16,488 bases of DNA from Terana coerulea (Eukaryota; Basidiomycota; Agaricomycetes; Polyporales; Phanerochaetaceae): positions 1 through 16,488 of the forward strand of contig JAKOGH010000456.1 of the NCBI GenBank assembly GCA_024811115.1, read 5' to 3'. The notes beneath the pieces are model-generated. The model worked only from the letters and a program-made list of their open reading frames with translations, did not search any database and was not told where the DNA came from. The position numbers were made by a program, and so were the translations under genes. Positions 1 through 9,800 of this stretch are shown one piece after another (positions within the stretch are counted from its first letter, which is position 1; every line of letters begins with the position of its first letter).

Positions 1-2012
1 CTATACCAACATCAGCAAACAATAGACGTCCATGGGTGAGCCATACCTCAACAAGCTTCTTGCTCCGTGCATCGCTCGCATTCAGTTCAATGGGGGTGAA
101 TCCTTCAAGCTTCGCAACCAGATGGGCGCTGGTCGTCTTGCCGATACCGGGAGGCCCACTGATCAAAACAGCTCGTGAGGTGTTCATCCCATTCTTTCCT
201 GGTTTCTTGAACCCGCTCTTAACACTCGACGCCCTGAAAACCAAGGGCGTAAGTCTGGGAATATAGCGGAGCGGGGGAAGCAGTGTACCAGTCGTGCAGC
301 CAAAGCTGCAGTTTCTCCACCTGGCCTTTGTTACCGCATATCTCCTTCAGCGTCTTCGGGGCGTACCTGTCGGTCCAAAGTTGACTCGACACTGGCGTCG
401 ATTTGGTCGTACTTAACGATATGATCGGTCAACGAGATTTGTGGCACTCAACCCAAAATGTTACTTACCTTGAAGCCTGCTCCTTAGCTACTTTCTTCTC
501 ACGTCTCTCCAGTTCGTTTGCGGCGGCCCTAATCGCATCTTGCTCCTTCTCAAGTTTCTTCTTGAGCTTCTCGTCGGTTACGTCGGGCACTCGCGTCGCG
601 ATGAGATTGAGAAAGCCGTCCTCGTCTAGGGTGTCGAGGTTGTTCTTTTTGATGGCCGCGAGTTTGCTCGGGCCTGCATCGGTACCGAGGACGACATATG
701 ACGTCCTAGACGATGGCTGACCGACAACGCGACTGAAGGAGGCGACAGTGTAAGAATCGCAGATGTTGGATTTAGAAGGAGTTACTGTGAGCGTACCCTC
801 CATAACGCTTCGCAAGCTCAACCGCTTCATCTCTTGAAAAGGCACTCAGTTCTCCTGTGAACACGAATGAAAGGCCGGCGAGACAATTGGGGTCGGCTGC
901 CGGAGGAACTTGCTTGGAACCTGGCGCCGCCGGACCGGCTGCCAGCCTAGCTGCTTTTTGAGCCCAGCTACAGTAAAACGGTCAATAGAGGCATCACTTG
1001 GGCAAAACCAGGCGGCACATACTTATTCTTTGGCTTTGGAGGTCCAGCATCTGCGTCTGCTGTGGCCTCCTTAGACTTCTCAGTTGCCTTCGCCTTCAAC
1101 GCGGCCTTCTCTTTCTCTTCGGTAGGCGCAACCTTGGATTTGGCAGGAGCCTTCTTCGGAGTCGGCTTCGCTTTGACCTTGCCCTTCACCGGCTTGTCGC
1201 CGTCGCCCTCATCTTCTTCATAGTCACTAACCGACTCTTCCTCCGAGCCCGACGACGCGATGAAATCTTCGTCCTTTCGCCTCTTCACGGGCTTCCGCGC
1301 GGAAGATTTGGGCTTCGGATCGGGTTTCGCGGCGGGCTTGGGCGTTGGTTTGGATGTGGACGAGGAAGCTATGCCGTTGGCTTTGGGTGCTACCGCCATC
1401 TTCTTGCGCGGAGGCGAGGTTTAGTGTCCTCCTCTTCTTCGCTAGAAATGATAGTCGCCGCCTTCTTGCGCTTCGTCACGGGCCTCTGAGGCGCAACCTC
1501 TTCATCATCCTCGTCCATAGTGCGCTCACTCTTTGTTTTCTGATAATTCGTTACTTCCAGTATCACTGCAGAGTAATGCATGTGCTTACCGTGACTGCAG
1601 GCTTTGGTTTCATTCTAATGTCACGGGTCAGTAGTCATCTTCATGGCATGTCACGGGAGTGCTCACGGAGGTGCGGACTTTTTCAACCTGAACAAGCCTC
1701 GCTCAGTTCCACTTATGAGCATGAGCACTCGGAGTACTCACGTATCATCGTCACTATCCGCTGCCAAAGATTGAGCGGCTTTCCACATCTCCATGTCGAA
1801 CCTGCTACTCACTGATTTCTATTGGCTTTGGACGCGCCAAACCGGGCTAAGCGATACTACACATGAATAGCAGTAAAATATGAATATGTTTCAGAGCGTA
1901 CTTTAGAGGACGACGAGGGCGTGCTCTGACTACTTCCAGCACCGCCAAAGAAGCCTCTGATGTCTTTCCCCTGAGGCTTGGCTGAGGCCTTGGACGATTT
2001 CGCAGGTGGCAT
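1..2012 (-). CDS. RFC1: Replication factor C subunit 1 (RFC1), N-terminal part, cut by the left edge
   Basis: Large subunit of the nuclear clamp loader, which opens PCNA and loads it on primed DNA. The start at 2012 gives MPPAKSSK followed by a PIP-box-like DIRGFFGG at about residue 17. Exons that splice cleanly: 2012-1902, 1818-1742, 1687-1667, 1614-1590, 1539-1023, 967-797, 732-469, 411-289, 233-47; the intron from 46 reaches its tag acceptor at position 1. In order, the protein has a charged, disordered Lys/Pro/Glu-rich region, a BRCT domain ([20 protein letters not shown], then a [15 protein letters not shown] segment), the RFC box ([17 protein letters not shown]) and Walker A (GPPGIGKTT) followed by [12 protein letters not shown]. 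Walker B and the collar lie off the window. The 1539-1023 exon needs a one-base frame change near 1420, or a weak 77-nt intron at 1479-1403, to stay open. The family is certain; the small 5' exons are inferred. Confidence 0.93.
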
Positions 2013-2137
2013 CGAAGATATAGTTCCTTTAAGTAACTGAGATACAAGATGAGTCGGCTAACGATGTCTCGCTGCGAGACGAGCAGCTGTGAGTGGAGGA
2101 GGATTGAAGGAGAATGAGGGTTGGGAGCCGTGGTGTG

Positions 2138-2198
2138 ACGCGAACGCCGCTGAGTACGCGACGTAACACATGTCACCACGCGCGTGCCCTTTACGCGT
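2138..2198. promoter_or_regulatory. Cluster of ACGCG (MCB-like) motifs upstream of RFC1
   Basis: Five ACGCG cores, counting both strands, fall in 61 bp, about 126-186 bp upstream of the RFC1 start codon: ACGCGAA at 2138-2144, ACGCGACG at 2156-2163, the palindrome CACGCGCGTG at 2177-2186 (two overlapping cores) and a perfect MluI box ACGCGT at 2193-2198. In yeasts, ACGCGT boxes bind the MBF (Swi6/Mbp1-type) factor that drives G1/S genes, including DNA replication genes. The position suits RFC1. That MBF binds here is inference. Confidence 0.5.
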
Positions 2199-2445
2199 CA
2201 CGGGTCACAACAGGTCTCTTGAACAATCCTTATTTACTGAAGAATATATTAGGACACACTATCGCTTCCAGTCCAAATGTTTCGTAAAAATAAATTATAG
2301 GATTCTCAGATGCAAGCCCTCGCTCTGTAGCTTATTGTGTAGTCCATACTACTTCTCGCAACATGGCTCCACGCGTCTCAAGTGACACAGTGACATGACA
2401 GGTAAGCCTTAACCCCACAACGCCTGTGCCGCAATTCTTCTTCAA
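2199..2445. other. Intergenic stretch between the RFC1 promoter and the MITE
   Basis: About 250 nt with no credible coding potential and no RNA gene that I can recognise. It is AT-richer than the flanking genes, with blocks such as those around 2235-2300, and ends at the TA duplication of the MITE. Confidence 0.5.
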
Positions 2446-2447
2446 TA

Positions 2448-2482
2448 GACAATATTTACAGCGAGCGTCTCCGAAAAGTTAG
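2448..2482 (+). repeat. Left terminal inverted repeat of the MITE
   Basis: 35 nt beginning gacaatatttacagc and ending gaaaagttag. It pairs with 2624-2658 at 30 of 35 positions. Confidence 0.85.
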
Positions 2483-2623
2483 GATAGACCTGCGCTCCAA
2501 CTCTTACTGATGGGACGGGAACGGGCCAGCGCACGCCCTGCGATTGGCTGTGAGACGGTGAACTGGGTGGAGCAGGTTGGGAGCAGGTGCGGTGCCTCTG
2601 TAGGCTGATGCTCCAACTCAAGT

Positions 2624-2658
2624 CTAACTTTTCATAGGCGCCGGCTGTAAATATTGTC
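2624..2658 (-). repeat. Right terminal inverted repeat of the MITE
   Basis: Reverse complement of the left repeat apart from 5 substitutions in the central 10-nt block. It ends in ...aatattgtc directly before the TA duplication. Confidence 0.85.
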
Positions 2659-2818
2659 TAATGGGTCTTTGCTCTTACTTACGCACGACCTTATTACTTC
2701 ACTCATAGCTGCAGCTTACTATCGAGGCGTGAGGTTCGTCTCCGTTTACTCATTCTGTATCATTTGACTGCAATGTTGAATTCAGAGTTTTTGAGCTGAC
2801 ATCGACAATTTAGCGGCG

Positions 2819-3073
2819 ATGCATTCCTGCCTGGGGATCCCAGAGATTTTCGACAAAATCCTAAAGGCGATTGAAGAACGCCCATTGACAGTATCTGAGG
2901 CCGGCGATATCTGGTGTGGAATTATCAGAGACCTAGATGCTCAAGCGACGTATGCTGCCTTGTCAAGGACCTGCACAGACCGGATTCCTCCCGCTGGCTC
3001 TAACTCCTCCTCTCCTTCTGCTGTTATCGCCTTGCAAAATCATATATGCGCCCGCAACGTGCTAATGACCTGA
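2819..3073 (+). pseudogene. F-box-like protein fragment (N-terminal remnant)
   Basis: An 84-codon ORF that starts MHSCLGIPEIFDKILKAIEE and later reads ATYAALSRTCTD. Many basidiomycete F-box-like proteins begin with this pattern: MH.CL.IPEI.D.I at the start and a short spacer to ALARTC. After the Cys-Thr-Asp the expected continuation (acidic residue, Pro-Ala-Leu-Asp, Leu-Trp) is missing. The frame instead runs through a Ser/Pro stretch to a stop, and no leucine-rich repeat region follows in any frame, with or without obvious introns. It could be a decayed gene, the first exon of a gene I cannot follow, or a chance ORF. The resemblance rests on a short motif only. Confidence 0.35.
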
Positions 3074-3610
3074 CAGGTCCCGGCGCCACATGTCGCTTTC
3101 GTGGGAAGCCTTGTTTGGGAAGAGTCGTGAGTACAACCGTCCATAAGCACGCACAGAACCCTGATAATCCGGTACGTCAGGACTTGCTCTATCTTTTGTG
3201 GTCTCATGACCATAATTGAGCAGCATGTCTTACCGTTTGTGATTATGCTGCACTCACGGATGTCCACCAGTCCCTTTGCTCCTTCGGAGCGTTCAGTATG
3301 GCCACCGAGATGCCGGACGCTTCTCCACAGCAACCCCACATGCTCGTAGAACTGGTCTGTTCCTGAAGATGGCCTTCGAGTGTAAAAACCCGGTCGGACT
3401 CTCCATGATAATCGACACCGTGACTACATCTGCACGTAAGTTTCATCCTTGTTTTTCCCTGTCTCGTTTCAAAACTGAAATCAGAATATCAGCGCTGTCC
3501 TAAACAGGTCTATACTTGACAATTGTGACCCCACAATTATCTTCAGTGTCGTGGTTACCTGTCGCTTTGCCTGACAATTGCGGCATGTTTTAGACGCCCG
3601 CATCGTACGG
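3074..3610. other. Gene-poor stretch upstream of the carboxypeptidase
   Basis: Short ORFs exist on both strands (for example 3276-3503 plus and 3243-3446 minus), but none shows a recognisable motif, convincing codon use or a consistent splice pattern. The octamer gacaattg occurs near 3518 and near 3572 with no clear role. Part of this may be remains of the F-box-like gene to the left; I cannot show it. Confidence 0.4.
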
Positions 3611-3640
3611 CGCACATGGACGCCTATGGACGCGCATGAA
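3611..3640 (+). repeat. Three-copy 10-bp tandem repeat
   Basis: Three consecutive decamers, cgcacatgga, cgcctatgga and cgcgcatgaa, share the pattern CGC..ATGRA and are followed by a partial fourth (cgag). The period is close to one helical turn. The array lies about 115-145 bp upstream of the carboxypeptidase TATA box, so a regulatory role is possible but unsupported. Confidence 0.5.
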
Positions 3641-3754
3641 CGAGACGCTTCTTTCCCGCTGCTTCTCGCCCGGGTGATATCAACACCTGGCCCATCACCC
3701 GATATCCAACGAGTCAAGAGGCGTCGGCACAACGTATAGAAGAAGCTCCCGAAG

Positions 3755-3762
3755 TATAAATA
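3755..3762 (+). promoter_or_regulatory. TATA box of the carboxypeptidase gene
   Basis: TATAAATA lies 70-77 bp upstream of the ATG at 3832. That spacing allows transcription to start near 3785-3795 and leaves a C/T-rich 5' leader (cctcattccctacctcctc), as is usual for well-expressed fungal genes. Confidence 0.65.
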
Positions 3763-3831
3763 TCGCCTCGACCACGAGAACTTTTGCCTCGGATTCCTCA
3801 TTCCCTACCTCCTCTGGCGACTCCGCCGAAA

Positions 3832-6283
3832 ATGCTGGCCCACCTGCGCAGGCTCCTTCCAGCCGCTCTGCCGCTTTCGCTGTCTCTGTTTTTACTGAGC
3901 AGCAGCGATGTCGCAGACGCGAAGATGTCCAAAGCCGAAATGCAGGCCAAGCAGGCTGCTGCCGCTGAGAGGTTTAACACCTTTGCGGCTGCACCTCGTC
4001 CCGGGGGTACAAGTACTACCGTGAAGAACATCACCTTCTCGAACCCTCGCGCTTCAGGTGCGTCGTATCCATACGGAGGGAACGTTATCTAATTAGCACG
4101 ACTACCAGAGTTTTACGTGGATGGGAAGACCATCCCAGAGGTTGACTTTGACATTGGGCCCAGTTGGTCGGGTCTTTTGCCTATCAGTGGCGCTGCCAAC
4201 GAAACGCGGAAGGTTAGAGCCCCCAGACATTATGTGAAATTTTACTTACGTATGCAATCCCGAGCGCAGCTCTTCTTCTGGTTTTTCCCACCAGGACCCC
4301 AGGGTAGCCTCGATGACCTCATTTTCTGGTATGTGCGACTATTTTCCGTTATGGCGATACGAATACCTAACGCCGTTGTGCAGGACCAATGGTGGGCCGG
4401 GCTGCTCCTCTTTGGAGGGCTTGCTCCAAGAAAATGGCGTCAGTTACTACTCACAAGCTGATCCCAGCTTCATGCACTGAGTTGCGCGTTATCTCCGCAG
4501 CCGTTCAGTTGGTCGTACGGACAGGCCAAGCCGACGCAAAATCAGTTCAGCTGGACGAACCTCTCCAGTATACTGTTTATCGAACAGCCCGTAGGAACAG
4601 GCTTCTCTCAAGGAACGCCGACCATTCGTGTCAGTCTCCTACCCATGTTCATAACTCCCTATCGTTGATGATTTGGTCTAGGATGAGAACGACCTGGCCG
4701 CTCAACTCGTCGGATTTTTGCAACAATTCCTCGAGGTGTTCTCTGAACTGAAGGGCAAAAACTTCTATCTCACCGGTGAAAGTGTGAGTTAATGCATGAG
4801 TCTTGGGTGTAGTTGATGCTGAACATACTGTAGTACGCTGGGATGTATGTGCCTTGTGAGTACCGACAGTGTGGGCCGAATAAAGCAGCTCTAATAAATT
4901 TCCACTCAGACATCACCAACTTCATCTACGAGAATCCTACCATGCTCGACCTTAACACCAAAGGTTTCTGGATTTCTGATCGTACGTACATATTCTGCAA
5001 TTTGCAATAAGTTCGATGACAAACCAATATGCGACACAGCTTCGATTGGCTGGGATGTCATCCAGGAAGAAATGCCCGCTGTGAACTTCGTGCACAAGTA
5101 CGAAAATGTCTTCTCCTTCAAGTACGTATCCCCCCGACGTTGTGAAACCTTCTGTATTGATTGTGCTTTGTCATTAGCGAGACGTTCATGGCCCAGATCG
5201 ACGCCCTCGCTGACCGCTGCGGGTACACAAACTACTCCGCGACCCATGTCACTTTTCCGCCCAAGGGCAAGCTTCCTCTCCCCGGAACGTCCACCGAGGG
5301 CGACCGTGGATGTCGTGTATGGGACACAATCTTCGAGGAGGCTCTCGTGATCAACCCTGCATTCAACATCTACCGAATTTTTGACACTGTACGTCGTCAG
5401 GGTCTAGCGCTTAGAACGTCAGCCCTTACGCACACCTTCTCGACATAGTACCCTATTCTGTGGGATGTTCTCGGGTTCCCGTGAGCTGTTTTCATGTTTA
5501 TCGTGGGCGTGTAGGGCTCATGTGATTTCTGCAGGGGCTCGTCCATGCAAACCCAAGTTGCACCCCTCTACTTCGACCGCGAAGACGTCAAGCTCGCCAT
5601 CCATGCGCCGACCAACGTCAGCTGGACCGAATGCAGCAACGTCCGCGTCTTCCCGCACGGCGACGCCAGTCTCCCGTCTGGGCTGACCGTTCTCCCGAAC
5701 ATCATCGAGAAAAGCGAGCGCAGCGTGATCGTCCATGGTCTCGCTGACTATATTCTCATTGCGGAGGGGTAAGCAGCTGTCTTCGAGTCCCACGAGAATA
5801 AGACTGACTGAGGTTTATGCAGAACTCGAGTCGTCATCCAAAAGTGCGTGCCGTACTGCGTTATACCTTTCACTCGGCTGACCATTAAACCCGCGTCCAC
5901 AGCATGACCTGTAAGTTCGAACCACTGCGACGCCAAGAATTGTTATTGACGTCTCTCATGTTCTTAGGGAACGGCCTGCAAGGATTCCAGACGCCCATCG
6001 AAAACGACAGCTTCATTGTCGACGGTGTCGGTGCTCTCGGCACTATGCACTCCGAGCGGGGCCTAACGTATTTCGAGGTGGAACTCAGTGGACACATGTG
6101 AGTAGATGTCCACCACGGCGTGTGCACGCGCTAACGACATGGCACTGTGCAGGGTTCCCCAATTTTCTCCGAGGGTGAGTATATTGCATTACATATCGGC
6201 TTACAAACGAACTGACAGGGATTCTCATATAGGCCGCGTTCCAAATCATGGAGTTCTTGATGGGCTTTAGGGCAAACCCATAA
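3832..6283 (+). CDS. Secreted serine carboxypeptidase, peptidase family S10 (complete, 17 exons)
   Basis: Releases C-terminal amino acids from peptides, probably in the secretory or vacuolar route or outside the cell. Exons: 3832-4057, 4109-4212, 4270-4328, 4384-4438, 4501-4629, 4682-4783, 4834-4855, 4910-4981, 5040-5121, 5178-5388, 5449-5480, 5535-5768, 5823-5843, 5903-5910, 5968-6097, 6153-6174, 6233-6283. All junctions are GT..AG and in phase, giving 519 residues, a normal S10 length. A signal peptide of about 30 residues (MLAHLRRLLPAALPLSLSL...) is followed by the oxyanion and substrate motif WTNGGPGCSSLEG, then FIEQPVGTGFSQG and the nucleophile in GESYAGMYVPY. The triad is Ser (codon 4781-4783), Asp in HGLADYILIAEG (5746-5748) and His in SGHMVPQFSP (6093-6095). 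The Ser and Tyr codons of GES-YAG are split by an intron, and exon 14 is only 8 nt. No lesion was found, unlike in the neighbouring genes. Confidence 0.95.
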
Positions 6284-6839
6284 GCAGGGCCTAGTTACAG
6301 CAAGCGGATACTTATCAGCGCTGCTAGTCTCATGGGACGTCATTGCCAAAATGTTCATTATACTACTGCTTATTGCAATGTTGTGATCATGATGTAGTCA
6401 TCCACCACCAAGACAAAATACCGGCGCGCAATGACTTGGCGGATTATCGTCAGACAGGCTGGAAGATTGAGCTACGTGGTAGGTTGATCATTTGCAGGCA
6501 GCAACCATAGAATTGCATACAAGTACATACACGCGTCAAGAGGGGGACCGGACTGCAGAACTAGTCGAAATGATGGCTTAGGACGATCAGGATATGCTAC
6601 ACAGGATGTTCGTCGTACAAATACAATGCAAATACAATTGGAGAATCATGCTCAAACGTATTAGCAAGGAAGAGGCCTCGGATTTTGTTGCGGATGGTAG
6701 TAAGCGATGACCGTGGCTCAGACCAAGATGCGCTCGTCGGTGCCAGAGCCCCTATGCTAACCGGTAAGAGCATAGATTCTGATCTAGGGTAACTTGTCAG
6801 CTTGGTCTTGCACATAGGATAAGCCGCGCAATGCTCACC
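6284..6839. other. Convergent intergenic region, no gene seen
   Basis: This stretch separates the 3' ends of the carboxypeptidase (plus) and the unknown gene (minus), so both transcripts should end here. AT-rich segments around 6355-6410 and 6590-6665 are plausible 3' UTR and poly(A) sites. The one ORF over 70 codons (6597-6815, minus) has no recognisable features and I do not call it. Confidence 0.5.
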
Positions 6840-9800
6840 TTAGGCGTCCGGCGTCTTCTTCCTCGATGCCGTTCCCTTTCCCTTCTTCTTCTTTCCCTGA
6901 GCCGACGGCTGGGATGTTTCAGAACCCTCGCGAAGGGGTGAAGGAGTCGGAGCATTGGACGGTCCCCGTTGAGACGACCCTTTGGTTGAAGTCTCAGCTT
7001 CTTGCGAACTGTCCCCCTTACTACCGCTTTTCGCAACATTCGGAGGCGTCCAGTCGCGTATAGCGTCCTTCACCTTTGCTCAAAAATTTTCCTTCGCGGC
7101 GGCCGAAGAGAAGAATGCGTCTTTGACTTTGGGGATGTGATAAAGCGAGATATGGCAGAGCGTTGTGACAAAATGCCAAAATTGAAGATGTCCCAGAGAT
7201 CATACTCCTCTCTGTGACGCTCTGCAACAACCGCAAGAGTGTCCTGGTTCGAGAGAAAGAAATCATTAGCTACGTGCAGATAGCATCATTTTGACAAGTT
7301 CTCTCACAAATTGATAGCCGAACTCCAGATTTTTGAGGATGGCGGAACTGCTAGGCATTTCAGAACCGGCGCCCGGCACGGAAGACACTGGTTTCAAGAA
7401 TGAGTAGTCAATCGAGAGCCTGGGGCCATCCGAAGTGATCCCAAACACGGGCAGGTCGCTAATACCACATGCCTCAAGGAAGCGGATACTCGCCATATGA
7501 TTCATGATGGCCTGGTTATCTGCCGCCTCCTGATTGATGGTAGTGGCCTTGAATTCGCAGAACATGAACGGTAGCGCCATGGCTGAGGTGCCCGTTGGCA
7601 GCTGCCCCGAATAGATGGTCCCGCTTGCAGTGTCGCCTGCTCCAGCTGGAGTTGCAGCTGCGGCCTGGTCAGGCTGACTCCCGGGTGCCTGGGGCGCCGT
7701 ACGATTGATACTCGACTTGTGGGCGAGGTACTGGACATCATTCTGATCGCCCGTCTTCCCTCTGTCCCAGTGCTCGATCACATTCGCCTCTGTCAAAAAG
7801 TCCCGCTTAGGAGATTAAGGACGCCAATATGCGTTCTAGGAATTGCGGTAGGCACCACTAAAAAGCCTAAGGTGTCGCAGGTGGAGTCTTTGACATCCAC
7901 ATCTTTCCTGGGTTGAGTAAAGGTCTCTGGTTTGAGTTCGGTTGTCCAATTGGTTGTGAACGCGATCAAGGCTGCCACGTCAGCCCTCTCTCTAGCCAGC
8001 TTTTCTCCTCTCAGCGCCTCTTCTTTTTCTGTCGAAGACTTGCCCATAAATTTCTCGCGAAATCTCTGATCCAAGAGAGTCTCACGCTGCCCACTGGATG
8101 TGAGGGCAGCGAATTGGCCACTGTAAAAGTTCTCGAGGGGGCGGGTGAGTTTTCTAAGATCTTGGGCTTTCACCTGTGGCGCCTCGTCCCCGCGATTTGA
8201 GAACGAATCTTCGTATAGGTTACGGGGGAGCTTCAATTTGGCCTCAGTACTGTGTTACCAGTGAGTATCAACGATGTTGAATGAACAATACGTGCCGCTT
8301 ACGCAGCATAGCTCTCAGAGATAATGCGAACACCATTAGGGAGCTGGACGGGTCCCGCAATGTAGCGAAGTCCCGGGTCGGAGAACAGCATTTCTATAAG
8401 CGTGTCGATAGGATGTCTCCAGCTTGCTTCGCTGAGGGATAAGGCAACGCGCTGCCCATCTTCATCCGTGTCCTTTCTCGCGTACTTGCGCTGAAACTTG
8501 CCACGTTCCTTGCCGAGTTGATTTGAAATGCAGCGGTATATGAATAAGATCACCTCCATCCGTGTGTCGATCATTGCGAGCATCTCTGGCGCCATATCTT
8601 TACGTTCAACGCCACTCATGCGTTCTCGTAGATCGTCGAAGTCTGCTTGCGCACACTGGTCCCTGAACATCTGGCAGCCAGTCAGCCACGATTAACGTCT
8701 ACTAGTAATTGACCCTGCAACTCACAGGAGGCTGAGTATCCCATTGGCTAGGCCATACAATGCTTGTGTATTTCTGGTACTCCTGGAAATGTTCCTCGTG
8801 GTCCACAACAGAGCCTAGGACGCCGTTCCGACGACTCATCCATTCAACCATGAGATGTTTATTCTTTCCCGTAGCGCTGCTTGCCATCCTAAGACACATA
8901 AATCAACAACAATAGACTCTGAGAAAGTCATTAAATCATACTCCGACGCCGACATGCGGGTACTAATGGTGCTGGGAGCACGGCTAGGGGCTTGTATCCT
9001 GACATAATGGTAACGATTAGTATTGCCACTCGCAGGACGTTGATCATGGTGTCTCACGTAGGGTTATTTGCTGCGCGCTGAGCAGCACTACAACGGGTAA
9101 GACAACAATGAGATAATCCAGCCCTCATAATCATTGAACTTCATCTGCATACCTCTTGGCAGAGTTTGAGTTGGGCATGTTTATCTAGGAGTTCCGCTGG
9201 GCTATGAGCGATGAGCTTGAGGTGGATGAGAACAGGATGCCTACTACGTGCTCCCTCCAAGCCTTTATATCAATCTGGTGCCCGTCACTAAACTCCAAGG
9301 AGTCCAATCTCCAATCACAGAATGTATCCTCCTGCTCGCGTATTGCCGATATGGATCTTGCCTGCTCCTTGATATTGCTAAAGTGTTTCTCCAACAGGAA
9401 CAAAAACTTTATGGTAGCAAGAGCACCCTGCGGCATGGATAGATCCAATCGAAGATTGCTCATGTGCCCGATGTGGAATTTCAGCTATAAAATTCAATTC
9501 ATGTCAGTTACAAGACAGCCTATCTAATTATACTCACCTGTTGTTCTGCAACACCCGTTGGAACTTCGTACCATCCAAGTAAGACCGTAAGGGCTGATCG
9601 ATTGCGATTGTAGGAAAAGGCCACGATGGGGTCGGTGATGCCCCAGATGTGGCGGTGGAAGAGGATGCTGATTATGGTCGCATAAATGGTTTCCTCGGGC
9701 GCCATAAAGAAGAGGGGATTGCTATAGCATTGTACTGCACAGATGGCTCTCGGTAGAAGCGGCGAGAGAATATATGAGTAGGCCAAGTGAACGCCGGAAG

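Larger units (their letters stand above)
2446..2660. mobile_element. Miniature inverted-repeat transposable element (MITE) with TA target site duplication
   Basis: The element spans 2448-2658 (211 bp) and is flanked by TA at 2446-2447 and 2659-2660. Its left end (2448-2482) and the reverse complement of its right end (2624-2658) are both 35 nt and agree at 30 positions. The outer 15 nt (gacaatatttacagc) and the inner 10 nt (gaaaagttag) are identical; the 5 differences all lie in the 10-nt middle block. The interior has short G/C-rich direct repeats (gctccaactc twice, gagcagg twice) and no ORF. The TA duplication and small size fit a non-autonomous Tc1/mariner-type element. The superfamily is inferred; no transposase is present in the window. 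Confidence 0.85.

Noticed and set aside
998..1815. Plus-strand ORFs opposite RFC1
   Set aside because: Antisense shadows of the Lys/Glu/Pro-rich RFC1 linker, giving unlikely Leu/Arg-rich products.
4439..4500. Read-through of the carboxypeptidase exon as ENGVSYYSQADPSF
   Set aside because: The stretch ends in a stop, has a gtcagt donor and cgcag acceptor, and removing it gives the family pattern LLQENGPFSWSYGQ.
6597..6815. Minus-strand 72-codon ORF downstream of the unknown gene
   Set aside because: It lies beyond the natural Lys-rich C-terminus and stop at 6840, with no motif; probably 3' UTR.
7237..7266. Possible 30-nt intron (gtagctaatg..accag) in the unknown gene
   Set aside because: Too short for this window's 46-nt minimum, and splicing leads to a stop within 20 codons. 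The unspliced frame one base over reads as good protein (VANDFFLSNQDT).
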